From Lunularia cruciata (taxonomy: Eukaryota > Streptophyta > Marchantiopsida > Lunulariales > Lunulariaceae), in NCBI GenBank assembly GCA_948567375.1, contig OX419757.1:14832974-14896973 (forward strand): 64,000 bases of DNA, in the 5' to 3' direction. The first letter of the stretch is position 1. Each line of letters starts with the position of its first letter. Both the position numbers and the translations under genes were made by a program. Positions 10,898 through 22,737 of this stretch are shown piece after piece. The notes under the pieces were generated by a model. That model was not told where the DNA came from. It saw only the letters and a program-made list of their open reading frames with translations, and did no database searches.

Positions 10898-11743
10898 CTA
10901 GTACTGGAGTATCCTTTGCATGGGCGTTCGTCTCCAATAACCCAGGCTAAGTAATAGAACCACTAAAAGTTGAAAGTAAAGCCGCCATGGTCCCAGACTA
11001 TAATGAGCCAAGACTGCCACTATTGAATCATATTGGTAGGCAACATACTCGTCCCTCACCAGATGCCAACCTGGTCTATAGGAGGCTATTTCTTCCCAAT
11101 AGTTGATATTGAAACCCATGGGGTATAACATTGCTCCTCTAACTAGCACATCATATGACTCAACTATTGTCACAATAGCTTGAGCTCTCACCACCAAGCT
11201 ATCAGTCGGGTGACCAAGCTAAACCTGGACAACAAGCTCCCCATGTGTGATGTACTGTGATGAACCAACACCTAGAGATATTTGGATCTGAAATGGACAT
11301 CTCTCCACATTGATCTTCCTTAACCCTAGACCAACAACTGCAACCTTCCTCAACATAAGGGGTTGTACATTAGAGTCAAGTAAGACCCTTTGTGGTGTAT
11401 AGACCTTCCTTGAAGGTCCCACCAAACAAAAAATCCCCATATAGTTATCCAATAGGACAACACTAGGTGTAAACCACGCTCATTCAAAGGCCGGTAACTC
11501 CTCCAATCTAACTACTATTGCTTGCCATAAACCATTGGTCATTGAGCGGATCCCATGCTCCTCAACAAAGTCAACACCACTATCAACCACCTTTTTTCTA
11601 GTAGTAGCAACCACATCATCCCTACCCTCACAAAGCGTGGCAACCAACCAAAACATTGGGGTTGGGTCAACTCCCAATGGAAACATGTCACTAGTTGAAA
11701 ACAAAGGGCAATGCATAATCAACTGAGCCGCCCTCAACATCAT
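10898..11743 (-). pseudogene. Element B retropepsin region
   Basis: Minus-strand fossil. The frame at 11219-11452 contains RVLLDSNVQPLML, a degraded retroviral-type aspartic protease active-site region. It is followed by ITHGELVVQV and, at 10898-11197, by VRGAMLYPMGFNINYWEE. The upstream frame at 11480-11743 (TPMFWLVATLCEGRDDVV) appears to be the segment linking gag to the protease. Gene order is therefore gag - protease - methyltransferase-like - RT - RNase H - integrase. Confidence 0.65.
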
Positions 11744-13400
11744 GCTCGACTCAGTCTATGTAGTAGCAGATGGTTGACTAGCAAGTGGTCCATCATGCAC
11801 CCCATCACTACCTACCACACTTGCACTAGGACGTCTAGGAACCATGGATGTTGTTTGAAATACCTCAAAGAGTGTGAAAGATTGGAGAAGTCTAACATGT
11901 CTCTTGACCTCTCCTCTTTGTGGTTCCAACTCCATTGATGCTCCTCTAGGCTCTGGAGCATATTGCACTCCTAGTCACTACTATAGATGCATCCACCTGT
12001 GCTGCTCCCCACATGAAGTTCAAAGCATCTCTATCACTAGCATATAAGGTGGAAGCCTCATCATCCAAATCTGATCTCCTTTGAGCAATGGCCATACTAG
12101 CCAATCTTTGGTCCAATTGCTCAATCCAAGTAGCCATAGTTGTATCAAAAGTAAGGGCAGGTATTGCACCCCTACTAGGTGTAGATCCTCTACCACAACC
12201 TCTACCACCTCGTCGTCCATGAACTAGAGCTCCTCTACTATCTGCAATAGCAGCCCTACCACTCAGTAACTCTGGATGTAGGTCAAAGCACCAATCACTA
12301 GTGTGACCAAATATGTGGCAATGCTTACACTACCTCTGTGTTGGTAATGATGCACCAAAGGTATCAAGTTTGCTGCCCTGAGTGCACTCTCTCTTGTGAT
12401 GAGGTCCACCACAAGTCCAACAAGCAACACCACTACTCACTGGTTGTTGTTGACCCAAAAATGAAGGTAAGGGTCTAACTACAATAGGCCCTCCACTCGC
12501 TCCATAGGACCTAGGCTGTCCATCCATCCTAACCAATTGGATGTTGGTGCACTCTGCTACACTATAGAAGAAGTCACAGATGTGGATGAGGTCTCCCTAC
12601 CAAATCCAAATGTCACCACTTGCTCCACCACCATGTTGCACTCAATATGCTCAACCAAACCAAGGATCACTGCCAAAGTAGGTGAAGTAGCTTGTGACAA
12701 CATAGCATCACAAACTCTATGTTGCAACTCCCTATCCAATATCCCATACCAAAACTAGACTGCTTGGGCCTCAATAACTCCCTAAGTGAAACTGATCAAC
12801 TGCCTCATGCGAGTGTATGCCTTGTGTAGGCTCTCTCCAGCCTTTTGTTGGAACTCTTGCATGCTCCTCAACTTGTCAATCCGTACTCCATGGTAGTTCT
12901 ACCTCAAACACTAAAAGAATTCCACCATGGGGTTAAACCACAATACTATACCACCTCTTGTAGCGGTACCTCCACTCGTAGTAGCACTATCTCCAGTTAG
13001 TGCACCTCCACTAGCTCCACCAATGCTACTTGAGATAGAACTTGTGAGTACAATAGATCTACCCCTAGAAAATGAGCTAAAGTAATGGAGATATAGTTTG
13101 GAGACCAATACTATCTCCGTAGCTTGATCTCCTCCAAGTGAGCTCTCTTGAACTCATGGTAGTTGTCCATCGGTGGACCTTCCAAATGCTGAAACAAGCA
13201 CTTTCATGCCATGAAGGGTGTGAACAAAATTAGGTTCCACATCTACTATAAATCACATCAACTATCAAACTTCTAGATGAAGTCATCTAACTCAATGGTA
13301 CCCACTATACCAAATTACGCTTGGGACCTTTGGAGGCCCCATAAATCTAGTCCATGACCCACAATAACGATGTAGACACAACAAGTGCACTCTCAACTAG
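11744..13400 (-). pseudogene. Element B gag with zinc knuckle
   Basis: Minus-strand fossil gag. A zinc knuckle, CWTCGGPHHKREC, is visible at about 12375-12425 (C-x2-C-x3-H-x4-C). Upstream parts of the polyprotein (12557-13108) include Ser/Thr/Gly-rich stretches and a segment like IVLWFNPMVEFF. The region is broken several times. The knuckle and its position between leader and protease support the gag call. Confidence 0.65.
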
Positions 13401-13980
13401 GTCAGCTCCTATGTCAAACTCCAACTTAGAGTCAATCTCCTCCCTCACTGGGACCTAAGATACAAGCTGATATTGAGTGCCACTCCAAGTAAACCCACTA
13501 CATACTACAATGATATCTCCTCCAAAATCCCCAAAGAGCTTCATCGTGACAAAGTAACCAAGAATTGCAACCCGCAATTGTAACCTCCACGGGTACTCCA
13601 CCAAGTGCCAACACCTCCAAGTGCCAACACCACCAACTAAATGTCACTGAGTAATGTAGCTCTAACTACAACAACCACACTAGGGGAAAGGGCAACTTGT
13701 AACCTGCCATCACAACATGCACTCTCACGGTCTACAAGTCATCACTTCTTGCCTCACCAAAGAGAAACATAGATAGCCTAATTGGTCATCACTCCAGCCT
13801 CGCTACCGAGAGCACACTAGAGCACCAATGCTCTAAATTTAGTGCACCTCACACAAGCACAATGCACAAACAAGAAGTAGAGAATGGAGGGAGTCCAATC
13901 ACAAGAAGTCTAAACAAAAACCCTCCATCTTGTAAAGCAACACCGGACTGACTCTGCCATCATTTGGCATTTGATATAAT
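13401..13980 (-). other. Element B leader with primer-site region
   Basis: Noncoding leader between gag and the right LTR. Bases 13680-13980 are similar to 61095-61398, and both end in TTTGGCATTTGATATAAT. That boundary is where the LTR of B begins, so the last ~20 bases (ATATCAAATGCC on the minus strand) are the likely primer-binding region. I could not assign the tRNA. Confidence 0.55.
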
Positions 13981-13987
13981 TGGAAGA
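13981..13987 (-). mobile_element. Element B right (5') LTR, outer end
   Basis: TGGAAGA, the first bases of the right LTR in plus orientation; GAAGA is duplicated at 17743-17747, where the LTR resumes after alpha2. Confidence 0.65.
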
Positions 13988-14900
13988 TGTGACAACCCAA
14001 AAAATATCACTTTTGTGGTAATCGGGTAAGTAAAGTTTGTTCCCGTAGAGATACAAGTCAAAAATTACCAAATACAAAGTCAAATAGTAACATGTAGTTC
14101 TTCTTGATTTCTTCTTTAATCTCTCAGGTAGAAACTAAACCTAGAAGAGAGTAACAAGCATTGATCCGTAGTCTTGTCACAAATTAACACTTTGTAATCA
14201 CAACTCCATCAAATATTTCCAAACAATCTTGATTGTGATGATTCAGGCTCTCCCGAAAACGGCACTTCATTGCAAAATGACTTTGCCTCAGAATTGTGTT
14301 CCACCCCTCCATTGAAGGCACAACTTCCTCAATCAAAATTGCTTCACATCAACTTTGCTTTGCACTCACAAATGTAGAATACTACCAACACTACAATTCC
14401 TCTCAGATCTGTCAAGGCATTGCTTCGATTGCACTTCACTCAAGATCAAACACACAGAATGAAGATCAAGGCTACGGAATCCAACATCCAACAAGCACAC
14501 TGACTTGCACTTCAAATTTCTCCACACACTCACAAACATAGACACAAAGTTGATACTCAGAATCAAGCTTAAGCGATGAGCACTATTTTATAGCACTTCG
14601 CTTTATCTATTCTCAGAAATAGTGAGCACTAAACAACATGATACTACAAATGCCACTCTTAAATAGTGAAGCAATCAACAGTTATCTTCCTAATGCACCT
14701 CTTCCTAACAACTCTACAAACCTGTAGATCCAAAACGACAATGCATCTCTTCATATCTGCTTATTCAAATCTCAAATCGGTTACTAATCCGATCCGATGT
14801 CTACTTCTTCCTCGGCTTTCAAACCCGATCCCAAAGTAATTTTACTTCCTACTACTCTGTCCTCATGTTTCACAACTACTAAGTCTTCTACTAAATCTAA

Positions 14901-15716
14901 CTATTCCCTTTCCTGATCTGAAATTTCACTAGTGGGTAATCTATCTAACTCTTTATCTCCCAACCCACTCTTCTCTAATGTCTCCACTGGTAACTCTGAA
15001 GACATTTGCACTCCTACTTCATCTACTTTGGGTTTGGCTCTAGCGTCTTTCCGAAGTTTGTCTATATCTAATTTCACTAAGTCTAATCTAATTGCGATAT
15101 TATCTTCTACCTCTAGTATTTTCCTATCTACATGAGTCCTGAGACTAATCAACAGTGTGTTCAAATCTGTGTCCTTCGCCTGTCTCCTCCTTGTCTCCTG
15201 CACCAATAACTTCAACTTGTGCAGCCACGTCTCTTCAATCTGAATGCTAGCCTCTGTACTTAACATCACGTTCATTCTGAGGAAGATCTCCTTCAATGGC
15301 TCCAATCTCATCTTCCTTTCATGCTCCCGATCTGCAAGCCAATCCTCTCTGTACATTGCCAATTCCGCTTCAAACTCGGCTTTCACCGTTTCTTTCTCCT
15401 TCTCCTTCTGCTCAATCTTCTCCTCTTGATTACGAAGTAACTCTCGTAATCTCTCTTCTTCCCTATATCGTAATGCCAACTCCCTTTGCCAAAGTTGCTT
15501 CTTCTCTTCTACACTCTCCATCACTCTATCAAGCTCTTGTTCCTTCATTGCTACCCTCGCCATAGCATAGATAAGTTCTAATCTTGAATCAACAAACTGT
15601 TGCTTCAAGATTTCATACTCTGCTACTTGTCTTTCCCTTGCTATGCCACTCTTCTTAACAAGTTCCTCTTGATACATCACTTCTCTCTTCAAGTCTTCAA
15701 TTACTTGACCCTGCAC
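14901..15716 (-). pseudogene. Alpha2 coiled-coil protein, C-terminal part
   Basis: A 271-residue frame almost wholly helical and charged, with long heptad-like stretches such as EEERLRELLRNQEEKIEQKE, indicating an extended coiled coil over roughly residues 1-200. The tail (VQMSSELPVETLEKSG, then DKELDRLPTS) is also present in the short alpha elements. I recognise no enzyme motif and no known family. Its recurrence in transposed copies shows that it belongs to the element, not to the host locus. Confidence 0.7.
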
Positions 15717-15755
15717 TACTGCCTCCCCTCGTAGTACTTCCCTTTCCTCCTCACC

Positions 15756-16664
15756 TCAGGTTATAATCTTCTTCAACCCCGAGTTCTCTTCTTCTAATCT
15801 TGATAACACCTGCAAGACAGTCTTCACCTCTAGACATGTCGACTGCATCTCCTTCTTCCTGAGCTCCAATTTCACCAACAATGGACACACAATCTCCCGC
15901 AAGTACTCCACTCCATTGCTCGCAACTACTTCCTCATTCATAGCAATCTCCTTCCTTACTTCTTGTTCACCCGATACTCGCCTTTGTCTCTGCAGTCTTT
16001 GTATCAGAATCGACGCCTCACTCCCCGAGCTTTCATTCACTTCTTCCTTTGCCTTACTTGGACCCGCTTCACACTTCACCTTGTGTCTTGAACAAACTCC
16101 TCTTTGGATTGCAGACTTCTTCTCCTCGACCTTAGGTATCTTGTCCTCCAACTTCTCATTATCTTCTAGCTCGAGCTCCACTCGAACTTCTTCTTCTTCT
16201 ACCGTAGTGGCTGATACCGACGTCATCTCTCCACCTTCATCATTGTTGCTACTTGTATCTCCACTTTGCAGCGTAAGCTCCGGTTCTTCCTTGCGTTCCG
16301 AGTCTTCGTCTTCTGATGCAATCACCACCATGCCTCTCCTCGGGTTTCCTCTCCTAGTCTTTTGAGGTCTTGTCTTGTGTTTGGCTTCTCCTTGCCAACT
16401 CCGCTTCTTCAACTTTGGAGTACTCACTTCTATCTCTACGCTCTTCCCCGTCTTTGCGTAGTACTCATCCGTGCTCCGGATTTGAAGAATGTATTGTTGC
16501 TCTTCCACATCGACTTCTCTTCTCAAGTCGAGATGGAAGTGAGACACCATTTGATTTTGCTCCGCCAAGTTGAGAAAATTCAACCCAAGGTAAAAGTGTG
16601 CTGCAAATGGCACGATGTAATGTGGAGGCGACTTATCCTGCAAATTCCACACCATTTGTCTCAT
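15756..16664 (-). pseudogene. Alpha2 protein, central part with acidic linker
   Basis: A 302-residue frame. Residues 1-90 are a mixed hydrophobic region (MRQMVWNLQDKSPPHYIVPF, then LRREVDVEEQQYILQIRSTD) that is conserved in alpha4 and may be a folded domain. Residues 90-210 are a Lys/Arg then Glu/Asp/Ser-rich low-complexity linker (EEPELTLQSGDTSS). Residues 230-302 begin the coiled coil. No family assigned; gag-like and captured-host-gene origins both remain possible. Confidence 0.65.
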
Positions 16665-16685
16665 TCTTCCATGGAAGCACCTCGC

Positions 16686-17327
16686 CTAGTTGATCGGTTC
16701 TCTTGCAAATAGCTTATGGAAGAACACCACTTGGTGTTTCATCACATAAGTTGTTCTCTTTGGCTTCAAGATCGCCATGAGAGCACTCACGATCCCTCTC
16801 TTCATTGGATCCTTGTAACTCTCAACCTTATACCCATTCTTTGTTCTCTTTGAAGAGAGAGCATCTCTCACTTCTTGAGTCTCTTCTGCTACTTCTCCCT
16901 TACCCAAGAATGTGGCACCCTGCTCTATGCCTGCTTCTCTCTTGAGTACTAATCTCCAATCTGACTCTGTCCAGCAAGCCAGATTTCCTTTCTTCCCCTC
17001 TTCCTCGGGGCCATCAAGACACTTGCTCTCGATTATCTCGGTCATGAAGCCTGGAAAACTGACATTCTAGTTCCATGCCAAGAACGTAATCCAAAGTCGG
17101 CTGAAGACTTTGATTCTTGCGATCACGTCTAGTCTCCGAATTGCATGATTCCTCACTGCAAATTTGGAGTTCTTCTTTCCTCCTCCCATCTCTCCTACTT
17201 TCTCAATGTCTCTCGGTTTCACTCTCTCAACTTCTCCTCTACATACTAGCGCATCTTCAACTCTATTTCCCTTCCCACAATCACCTGCAGGCGGACTTCT
17301 CAACAACAAAGGAAAATTGCTCGACAT
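16686..17327 (-). pseudogene. Alpha2 protein, N-terminal part
   Basis: Two frames (17327-17067 and 17045-16686) that begin MSSNFPLLLRSPPAGD and continue with KKNSKFAVRNHAIRRLDVIA, then GIVSALMAILKPKRTTYVMK and FFHKLFAREPIN. The same sequence order is found in alpha4 at 34967-35600. The first ATG lies about 415 bases inside the element end, which is a plausible leader. Function unknown. Confidence 0.6.
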
Positions 17328-17742
17328 TGCTTTGTCGTGAGCCCAATTTTTATAGAGTCACGCTTTCTTTGTCTCTCTTCAATTTGAGTTTCTACCAAGA
17401 AATCACACCTCTTGCATGCGCCTATCATTGTCAATCGTACTTCACACTTATGGGCCTCTGGTTTTGAACGGTCCCTTCTTGAATTTCTTGCCCCGATGAA
17501 AGGTTGTTAGACTGTCTTTGCCTCGGGTTGAGCTCCCCCCGATACAAAGATTCCTTACTTTGGGTTGTATGCTGACAGGGCATTTCTGAGTACTTTGCCT
17601 TATGACCCAAAGTCACTTTACTTCGGGTTTCATCCCAAAGACTCTTTTCTTCACCTTCTTTGGCCATACAGGCGTAATCCGACTTCTCTATACACTTCTT
17701 CTTCTTTATTTTGAAAATAAAAATAAAAATGTGGGTACCATA

Positions 17743-18666
17743 GAAGACCTATCTACTATCCTAAGTTAGCGGATCATTGGAGAATGTGATCAAAGTTCTT
17801 CTCACCAAAATCTGACATAAACCCTTCACAAAATCTGACATAAATCTGACATAAATCCCTAAATTTGGTTGACTGCTAAATCCATTGCTAACTCTTCACT
17901 CGAGCCAAATTGGAAAAGTTGGTTTTATCCAATCTCTAATTCATGGGAGTGGGTTCCCAACTCCACCTTCATTTTCACTTTCTAAGCTCAACTTGCACTA
18001 GATAGGTCTTATGTTCACCTCTTGAGCTCAAAATCACAACTACCATTTGAAATGGATTCTCTTTGGCTCCAAATTTGGCCAACACTTTTGCACACAGTCA
18101 GTCCCAAGGAAATCAGAACTGCAATCTAGGTACCACAATCCACCGGCCTTGGAGATACTACCACCACCACCACTCTTAGTTCCTACACTCGATTTCCCTC
18201 CTACTCTCACTTCTCTATTGTAATCAATTCAGTTATACAACTTGAATCACACTCAATAAGATCAGTACTTGATCTATTACCCAATGATCTACCAGAAATT
18301 AGGCACTAATTATAGTCAAGCCACACCCACTCTAGATGAGAGACTCTAGGTGATGCTTGTCGGCTTTCTGTCCACTCTAGCCAAGAACTCAAAGGCTAAA
18401 CAATAGAGAAGTGAGCTCTCTGGAGCTACACTTCCAAGGAATACTCCTGATTTTGCCCTAGGTCTCATACCAATGGTCCCATTGAAGGCACACCTGATGG
18501 TGCAAATGGTGCAAGTGATAGTGTGCCCCACCATGTAGTTAGTACACAAAACATGAAATCTGGCTAACAAAGAGTAGTCTTCGAGTTACTGCCAAAATAC
18601 CTCTAACTACTATTAGGGCTACTCTAGTGTTTGAGCAATCTAGATATGAAGCTACAAATGGCATGA
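17743..18666 (-). mobile_element. Element B right (5') LTR, main part
   Basis: Continuation of the right LTR after alpha2. The right part, from 18226, matches the left LTR remnant at 3631-4073 at about 85 percent by eye. The LTR ends at the direct repeat CAAGGA (18667-18672), after which chromovirus A resumes. A short (ACC)n-like run occurs near 18160-18175. Confidence 0.65.
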
Positions 18667-20006
18667 CAAGGATGATCTTTGACTTGTGCACCTCTAAGAA
18701 GCCCATGACTTACCAATTGCTAGTCACATGGGTGTGGACAAGACCTTGGGTATACTTCAATGCCAATGGTGGTGACCAACATGACACAAGATGTTCAAGA
18801 GTTTGTTCAATTATATGAGAGCTACCAACCCAAAAAAGCTAGAAACTAGAAACCAAGTGGACCCCTTCAACCACTCCCCATTCCATATGCTTGATAGGAA
18901 CACATGAGCTTGGATCTCATCACGTCTTTGCCCAAGATGAAGCAAGGTCACACAAAATGGTGATGTTTATGGATAAGCTTAGTAATCAAATCCATTGGCA
19001 CCAACCTTTCATACCATGGATGCTCTAACATTGGCATAGATCTACTTCAACAACATCTTCAAGCATCATGGTATGCTTTGTGTACTCATCTCCGACCGTG
19101 ATCCTCAATTCATTGGGAAATTTTGGTAAGCACTCTTCTAGATACTTGGCACAAAGCTTGCTTTATCCATCGCCTATCATCCTCAAATTGATGGAAAAAT
19201 TGAATGTGCAAATCGCACCTTGGAAGATATGCTTCATGTCTTAGTCAATATCCACCGTACCAATTAGGATGAACGTCTTGTAGCTTTGGAGTTTGCATAC
19301 AATAATTCCAAGTAGGCAAGCATTGGATTCTCTCCTTTCTTCCTCAATTTTGGCTAAGATCCACTTGTTCTAGATTCCCTTCTTACTCCTTCTCCATCTC
19401 ATGTCCCTCATACTTCCGCCTTCTTGACCACCATATCCCAATCCCTCCAACAAGCCATATCTCATCTCCTTGTTGCTCAAAATCAACAAAAAAAATATGC
19501 AGACCTCCATTATTGTGATTTCACATTTCAAGTCAATGATAAGGTCATGCTTTCCTCTAGTAACCTACTCCTCTCACTGGATACCCAAGTTAATAAACTT
19601 GCCCCAATTGGATAGGACTCGGTGAAGTTGCCCAAATCATCTCTCATGTTGTTTATCAACTTGCCTTGCCTTGTCATATGTGTATCCACCCTATCTTTCA
19701 TATTTCCAAGCTGAAACCCTTTGTTCCTAACCCATCTTCTTTTTCTTCTTGTGTCCAACCTCCTCCTCCTCCTCCTCCTGTCCCTATCAATGATCGTGAG
19801 GAGTACAAAGTTGATTGTCTCCTTGCACATCACCACATTCAACAAGGCCACCAACAACATATGGAGTATAAGGTCTTTTGGAAGGGTATCCCCTTCATGA
19901 TGCCACATGGGAACCTCTCTCTCATCTCTAGATTTCACAAATGGCCATCTAGGAGTTTGAAGCTCCAATGGCAACAAGGACGTCACCAACTAATGGTAGG
20001 GGAATA
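18667..20006 (+). mobile_element. Chromovirus A, integrase and chromodomain
   Basis: Final coding part of element A. Integrase sequence runs from the residue of the zinc-binding region (18667 on) to about 19600 and is heavily broken. At 19790-19960 the plus strand encodes a chromodomain: EEYKVDCLLAHHHIQQGH then MEYKVFWKGIPF, the usual (Y)KVxWKG(Y)P core. That marks A as a chromovirus; the family chromodomain is thought to direct integration to heterochromatin. A proline run (PPPPPPP) precedes it. The purine tract GGTAGGGGAA near 19996-20004 is the likely polypurine tract. Confidence 0.75.
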
Positions 20007-20139
20007 TGTAACAATGTAGAGTTTAGCAAGAGAGTTAGTTAGGACTAACAAAGTAGCAAATAAGCTGAATTAGCATAGAATATTCTAGAAGTATCTAGGA
20101 AGCTTCTTGGGAAGTTTCTCGGCTAGCTTAGCTTGCACA
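20007..20139 (+). mobile_element. Chromovirus A, start of 3' LTR
   Basis: Begins TGTAACAATG just after the purine tract and runs until the LTR of element D at 20140. The rest of this LTR was not found in the window. Confidence 0.45.
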
Positions 20140-20700
20140 TGTAATACTCCAAGGACAAGAGAACTCTACAAGAGAGGAAACACGAGTTTCACAATATTGA
20201 TGTGCATTTGCTCTTTATTATATATCAAGAGGACCCCCCCCCCCCAAAGAAGCTCTACCCTTGGATCAGATGCATGGATTGGTGACATGTAAGCAAGCTC
20301 CACCTTAGGTTAGTTTCCTGGATGGGTGATATGTCAGTCCTTGTTCTACTAGTTCATCATATAGGTTTGACCAAAGGGAATCTTCTTGTAGGAAGCTCAA
20401 AATCATGTAGGTGAGGTACTATTGGAAAGCTCTTGATGAGACAAATCATGGGAGGAAGAAGGTATGGTTTTTTCCAAAGGAGGGAAAATCTTGCTATTTT
20501 TGAGGCCTAATTCATCCATTTACGCCTCCAAAATTAGCTCTAGAGTTTTTAGGCTATTTTTGATTTTTGCCCTTTTAGTAGGAGTACTCTTTTGGTGATG
20601 CCTCTATCTGATCTAGTTAGCCCATCATACACAACGTCCTTCTAGATATTACCAAGCTAATTTTCACCTCTAGATAATCTATCTAGCTATTGGTATTACA
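20140..20700 (-). mobile_element. Element D, left (3') LTR
   Basis: Starts TGTAATACTCCAAGG and ends TTGGTATTACA, matching the LTR of E at 60356-61094 and, inverted, the solo LTR at 61402-62127. It contains a run of 12 C at 20234-20245. Because D is on the minus strand this is its 3' LTR; it lies within the 3' LTR of chromovirus A. Confidence 0.8.
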
Positions 20701-20713
20701 AACCTCTCTTTTT
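20701..20713 (-). other. Polypurine tract of element D
   Basis: On the minus strand AAAAAGAGAGGTT abuts the LTR end at 20700, as expected for the plus-strand primer site. Confidence 0.5.
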
Positions 20714-22737
20714 AAGATGCAATGTCCTCATTGCAAAGTTGTTGCTCAGAAGATTGAACTAACAATGGTGAGTTGGTCAAGTTGGCTATTGGCTCCCATG
20801 TTGCCTCATATAGTGGGTACCCTTTCCAATGTACAAGATATTGCACACAACGATGGCTAGTGCCACAGGTGCATTTATGGAGAATATGTTCTTCATATTC
20901 CTTTGTGTCATCAATGATGGTTGGGCAAGGTCAACTTTCTTGGATGGAAGAAAAGTAGGGCAGTCAACGTGCATATTTGCATAGTAAGGAAACATGAAAT
21001 ACTGGATGGATCTTTATGTATGACAGTAGCTTGAAGTGATAGGCCACAGCATTGATTCAATGAAGAATAGAGAAAGGTCCAATAAAATGAGGTTTGAGCT
21101 TATGAGGGTCAACTAACTTGAGGTTGGTAGTTGACAGCTAGACTTGATCTCCAACTTTGAGTTCCATATGTTGGCAGTGTGCATCTACATATTGCTTCTG
21201 CCAATTTTGGGCTATTTGCAACATGTGATTGGCGTTCTCCATACCTTGTTGGATTTTATACGCAAAAGTGTTGATAATGTCAACCTTGGTAGCCATCATA
21301 TGGACCTTCATCAAGCTTGAAGGTGTGAAAGGATGCTCTCCATACATGACAAAGAATAGTGTGACTTGTGTGGAGGCATTCATGGAAGTGCTATGTGCAA
21401 ATTCTACCAATGGGAGTAAGGTGTCTCACCTCTCTTTCATCCAAAGTAAAGCCTTAGAGCATGTCCTCAATAGTGCAATTTGCCTCTCTATTTTTCCATT
21501 GGTCTATGGATGGTAAGTTGTGGATATGGCCAAATTGGTTTTAAGGAACCCAAAGGGTGTTCTCCAAAACAAACTAGTGAATTGAGTGCCTCTATTTGTG
21601 ATGAGTATTCAAGACAAGCCATCATGGGAGAAGACTGCAATTAAGCTAGTTGTGGTGCAATCACATCCTTGGTGGTAGGATGCATATGAATGATTTTGCT
21701 GAGTTGGTCAACAAAGACTACAATGGAATCAAACCCAAAGGTGGTCTTGGGCAATTCACAAACCAGATCCATGCTTACTTGTTCCCAATGTTGTGTAGGA
21801 GTGGGAAGACGTTGGAGGAGTCCTACAGGAGCTTGATTAGAAGCCTTATTTTGTTGATAGAGTAGGTAGCTCCAAACATATTCCATCACATCATTGCTCA
21901 TCTTGTACCAATAGTAGTGGCATTTGATTGCATCCAAGGTCTTGTCCACTCCAACATGACCTATAATGGCAAAATCATGACATTTTGCTAGGATGGTGGT
22001 TCTTAGATCCGGATCCATAACTTGCCATCACGGGAGGTGAGTCCTTGGGTGTTGGTGATGCCTTTGAATGATTGAGCACCTATACTTTGTGGATCAATTT
22101 TTTTAGCAACAAGAATTCTTGGCCAAAAGTCAAGGTTCATCTTGACTTCCATCACCAAATTCTTTACCATTGGCATCCAAGTGAATGCATCTACAAGTTG
22201 CTTCTTGCATTCCACATATCTGATTGTCATGTTGAATTTTTTTCTCCACTTTGCTCATCAAATCTATGGACAAGAAAGATCGTTTTGTGTCTCAAGGTAG
22301 ACTAGAGGTTTGTGGTCTATCTCTATCACAAATCCTTTTCACCCAGATAGTGTTTTCAATGCTTGGTTGCAAGGAAAATGGCCAGCTTTTCTCGTGCGGT
22401 GGTGTGATAGTTGCATTTTATTGTAATAATTTATGAGAAAAATATATAATTTGGTGTCATCCATCTTATTATTCTTCTTGTAGGACTTCTCTTATTTCTA
22501 CACTTGACTCATCCATAGCCATCTTGATTGGATGTTTTTGGTCATACCATTTCAGATTGGTGCATTTAGTAATGTGTCTTTCAATTTTTGAAAGGCCAAT
22601 TTTTATGCAGTTCTCCATATCAACTTCTTCCCCTTGTCCAATAGTGCTATCAAAGGCTATGCAATCTTAGAGAAGTCCTCAAAAAATTGACAATAAAACC
22701 TCATCAATCCCAAGAAACTCTTAAGTTGAGTTTGATA
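20714..22737 (-). mobile_element. Element D (chromovirus): chromodomain, integrase, RNase H
   Basis: Fossil minus-strand gypsy pol. At 20775-20900 the translation shows a chromodomain (VQYLVHWKGYPL then ATWEPIANL). The 21138-21410 and 21641-22018 frames are integrase: the latter holds the zinc-binding region (ILAKCHDFAIIGHVGVDKTL), core start SMDLVCELPKTTFG and VFVDQLSKIIHMHP. RNase H follows at about 22030-22640. It is broken several times and stops at the C1 LTR. It is a second copy of the family of E, with which it overlaps for about 0.85 kb, so the two are separate insertions rather than halves of one. Confidence 0.8.

Larger units (their letters stand above)
13988..17742 (-). mobile_element. 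Alpha2: long coding alpha element, TSD GAAGA
   Basis: A 3,755-bp insertion with ends TGTGACAACCC and GGGTACCATA, flanked by GAAGA at 13983-13987 and 17743-17747. There is no LTR pair and no gag-pol. The minus strand carries a run of four long frames (17327-17067, 17045-16686, 16664-15756, 15716-14901), so this copy has about three breaks and is fairly young. It is paired with alpha4 (34555-38334), inserted elsewhere in the opposite orientation. Confidence 0.9.

Noticed and set aside
14901-17327. Long minus-strand frames as a host gene
   Set aside because: They lie inside a unit with exact target duplications and recur in alpha4 at another site in the opposite orientation, so they belong to a mobile element.
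20234-20245. Run of 12 C as a functional element
   Set aside because: An isolated homopolymer in an LTR, prone to sequencing error; not present in the related LTRs.
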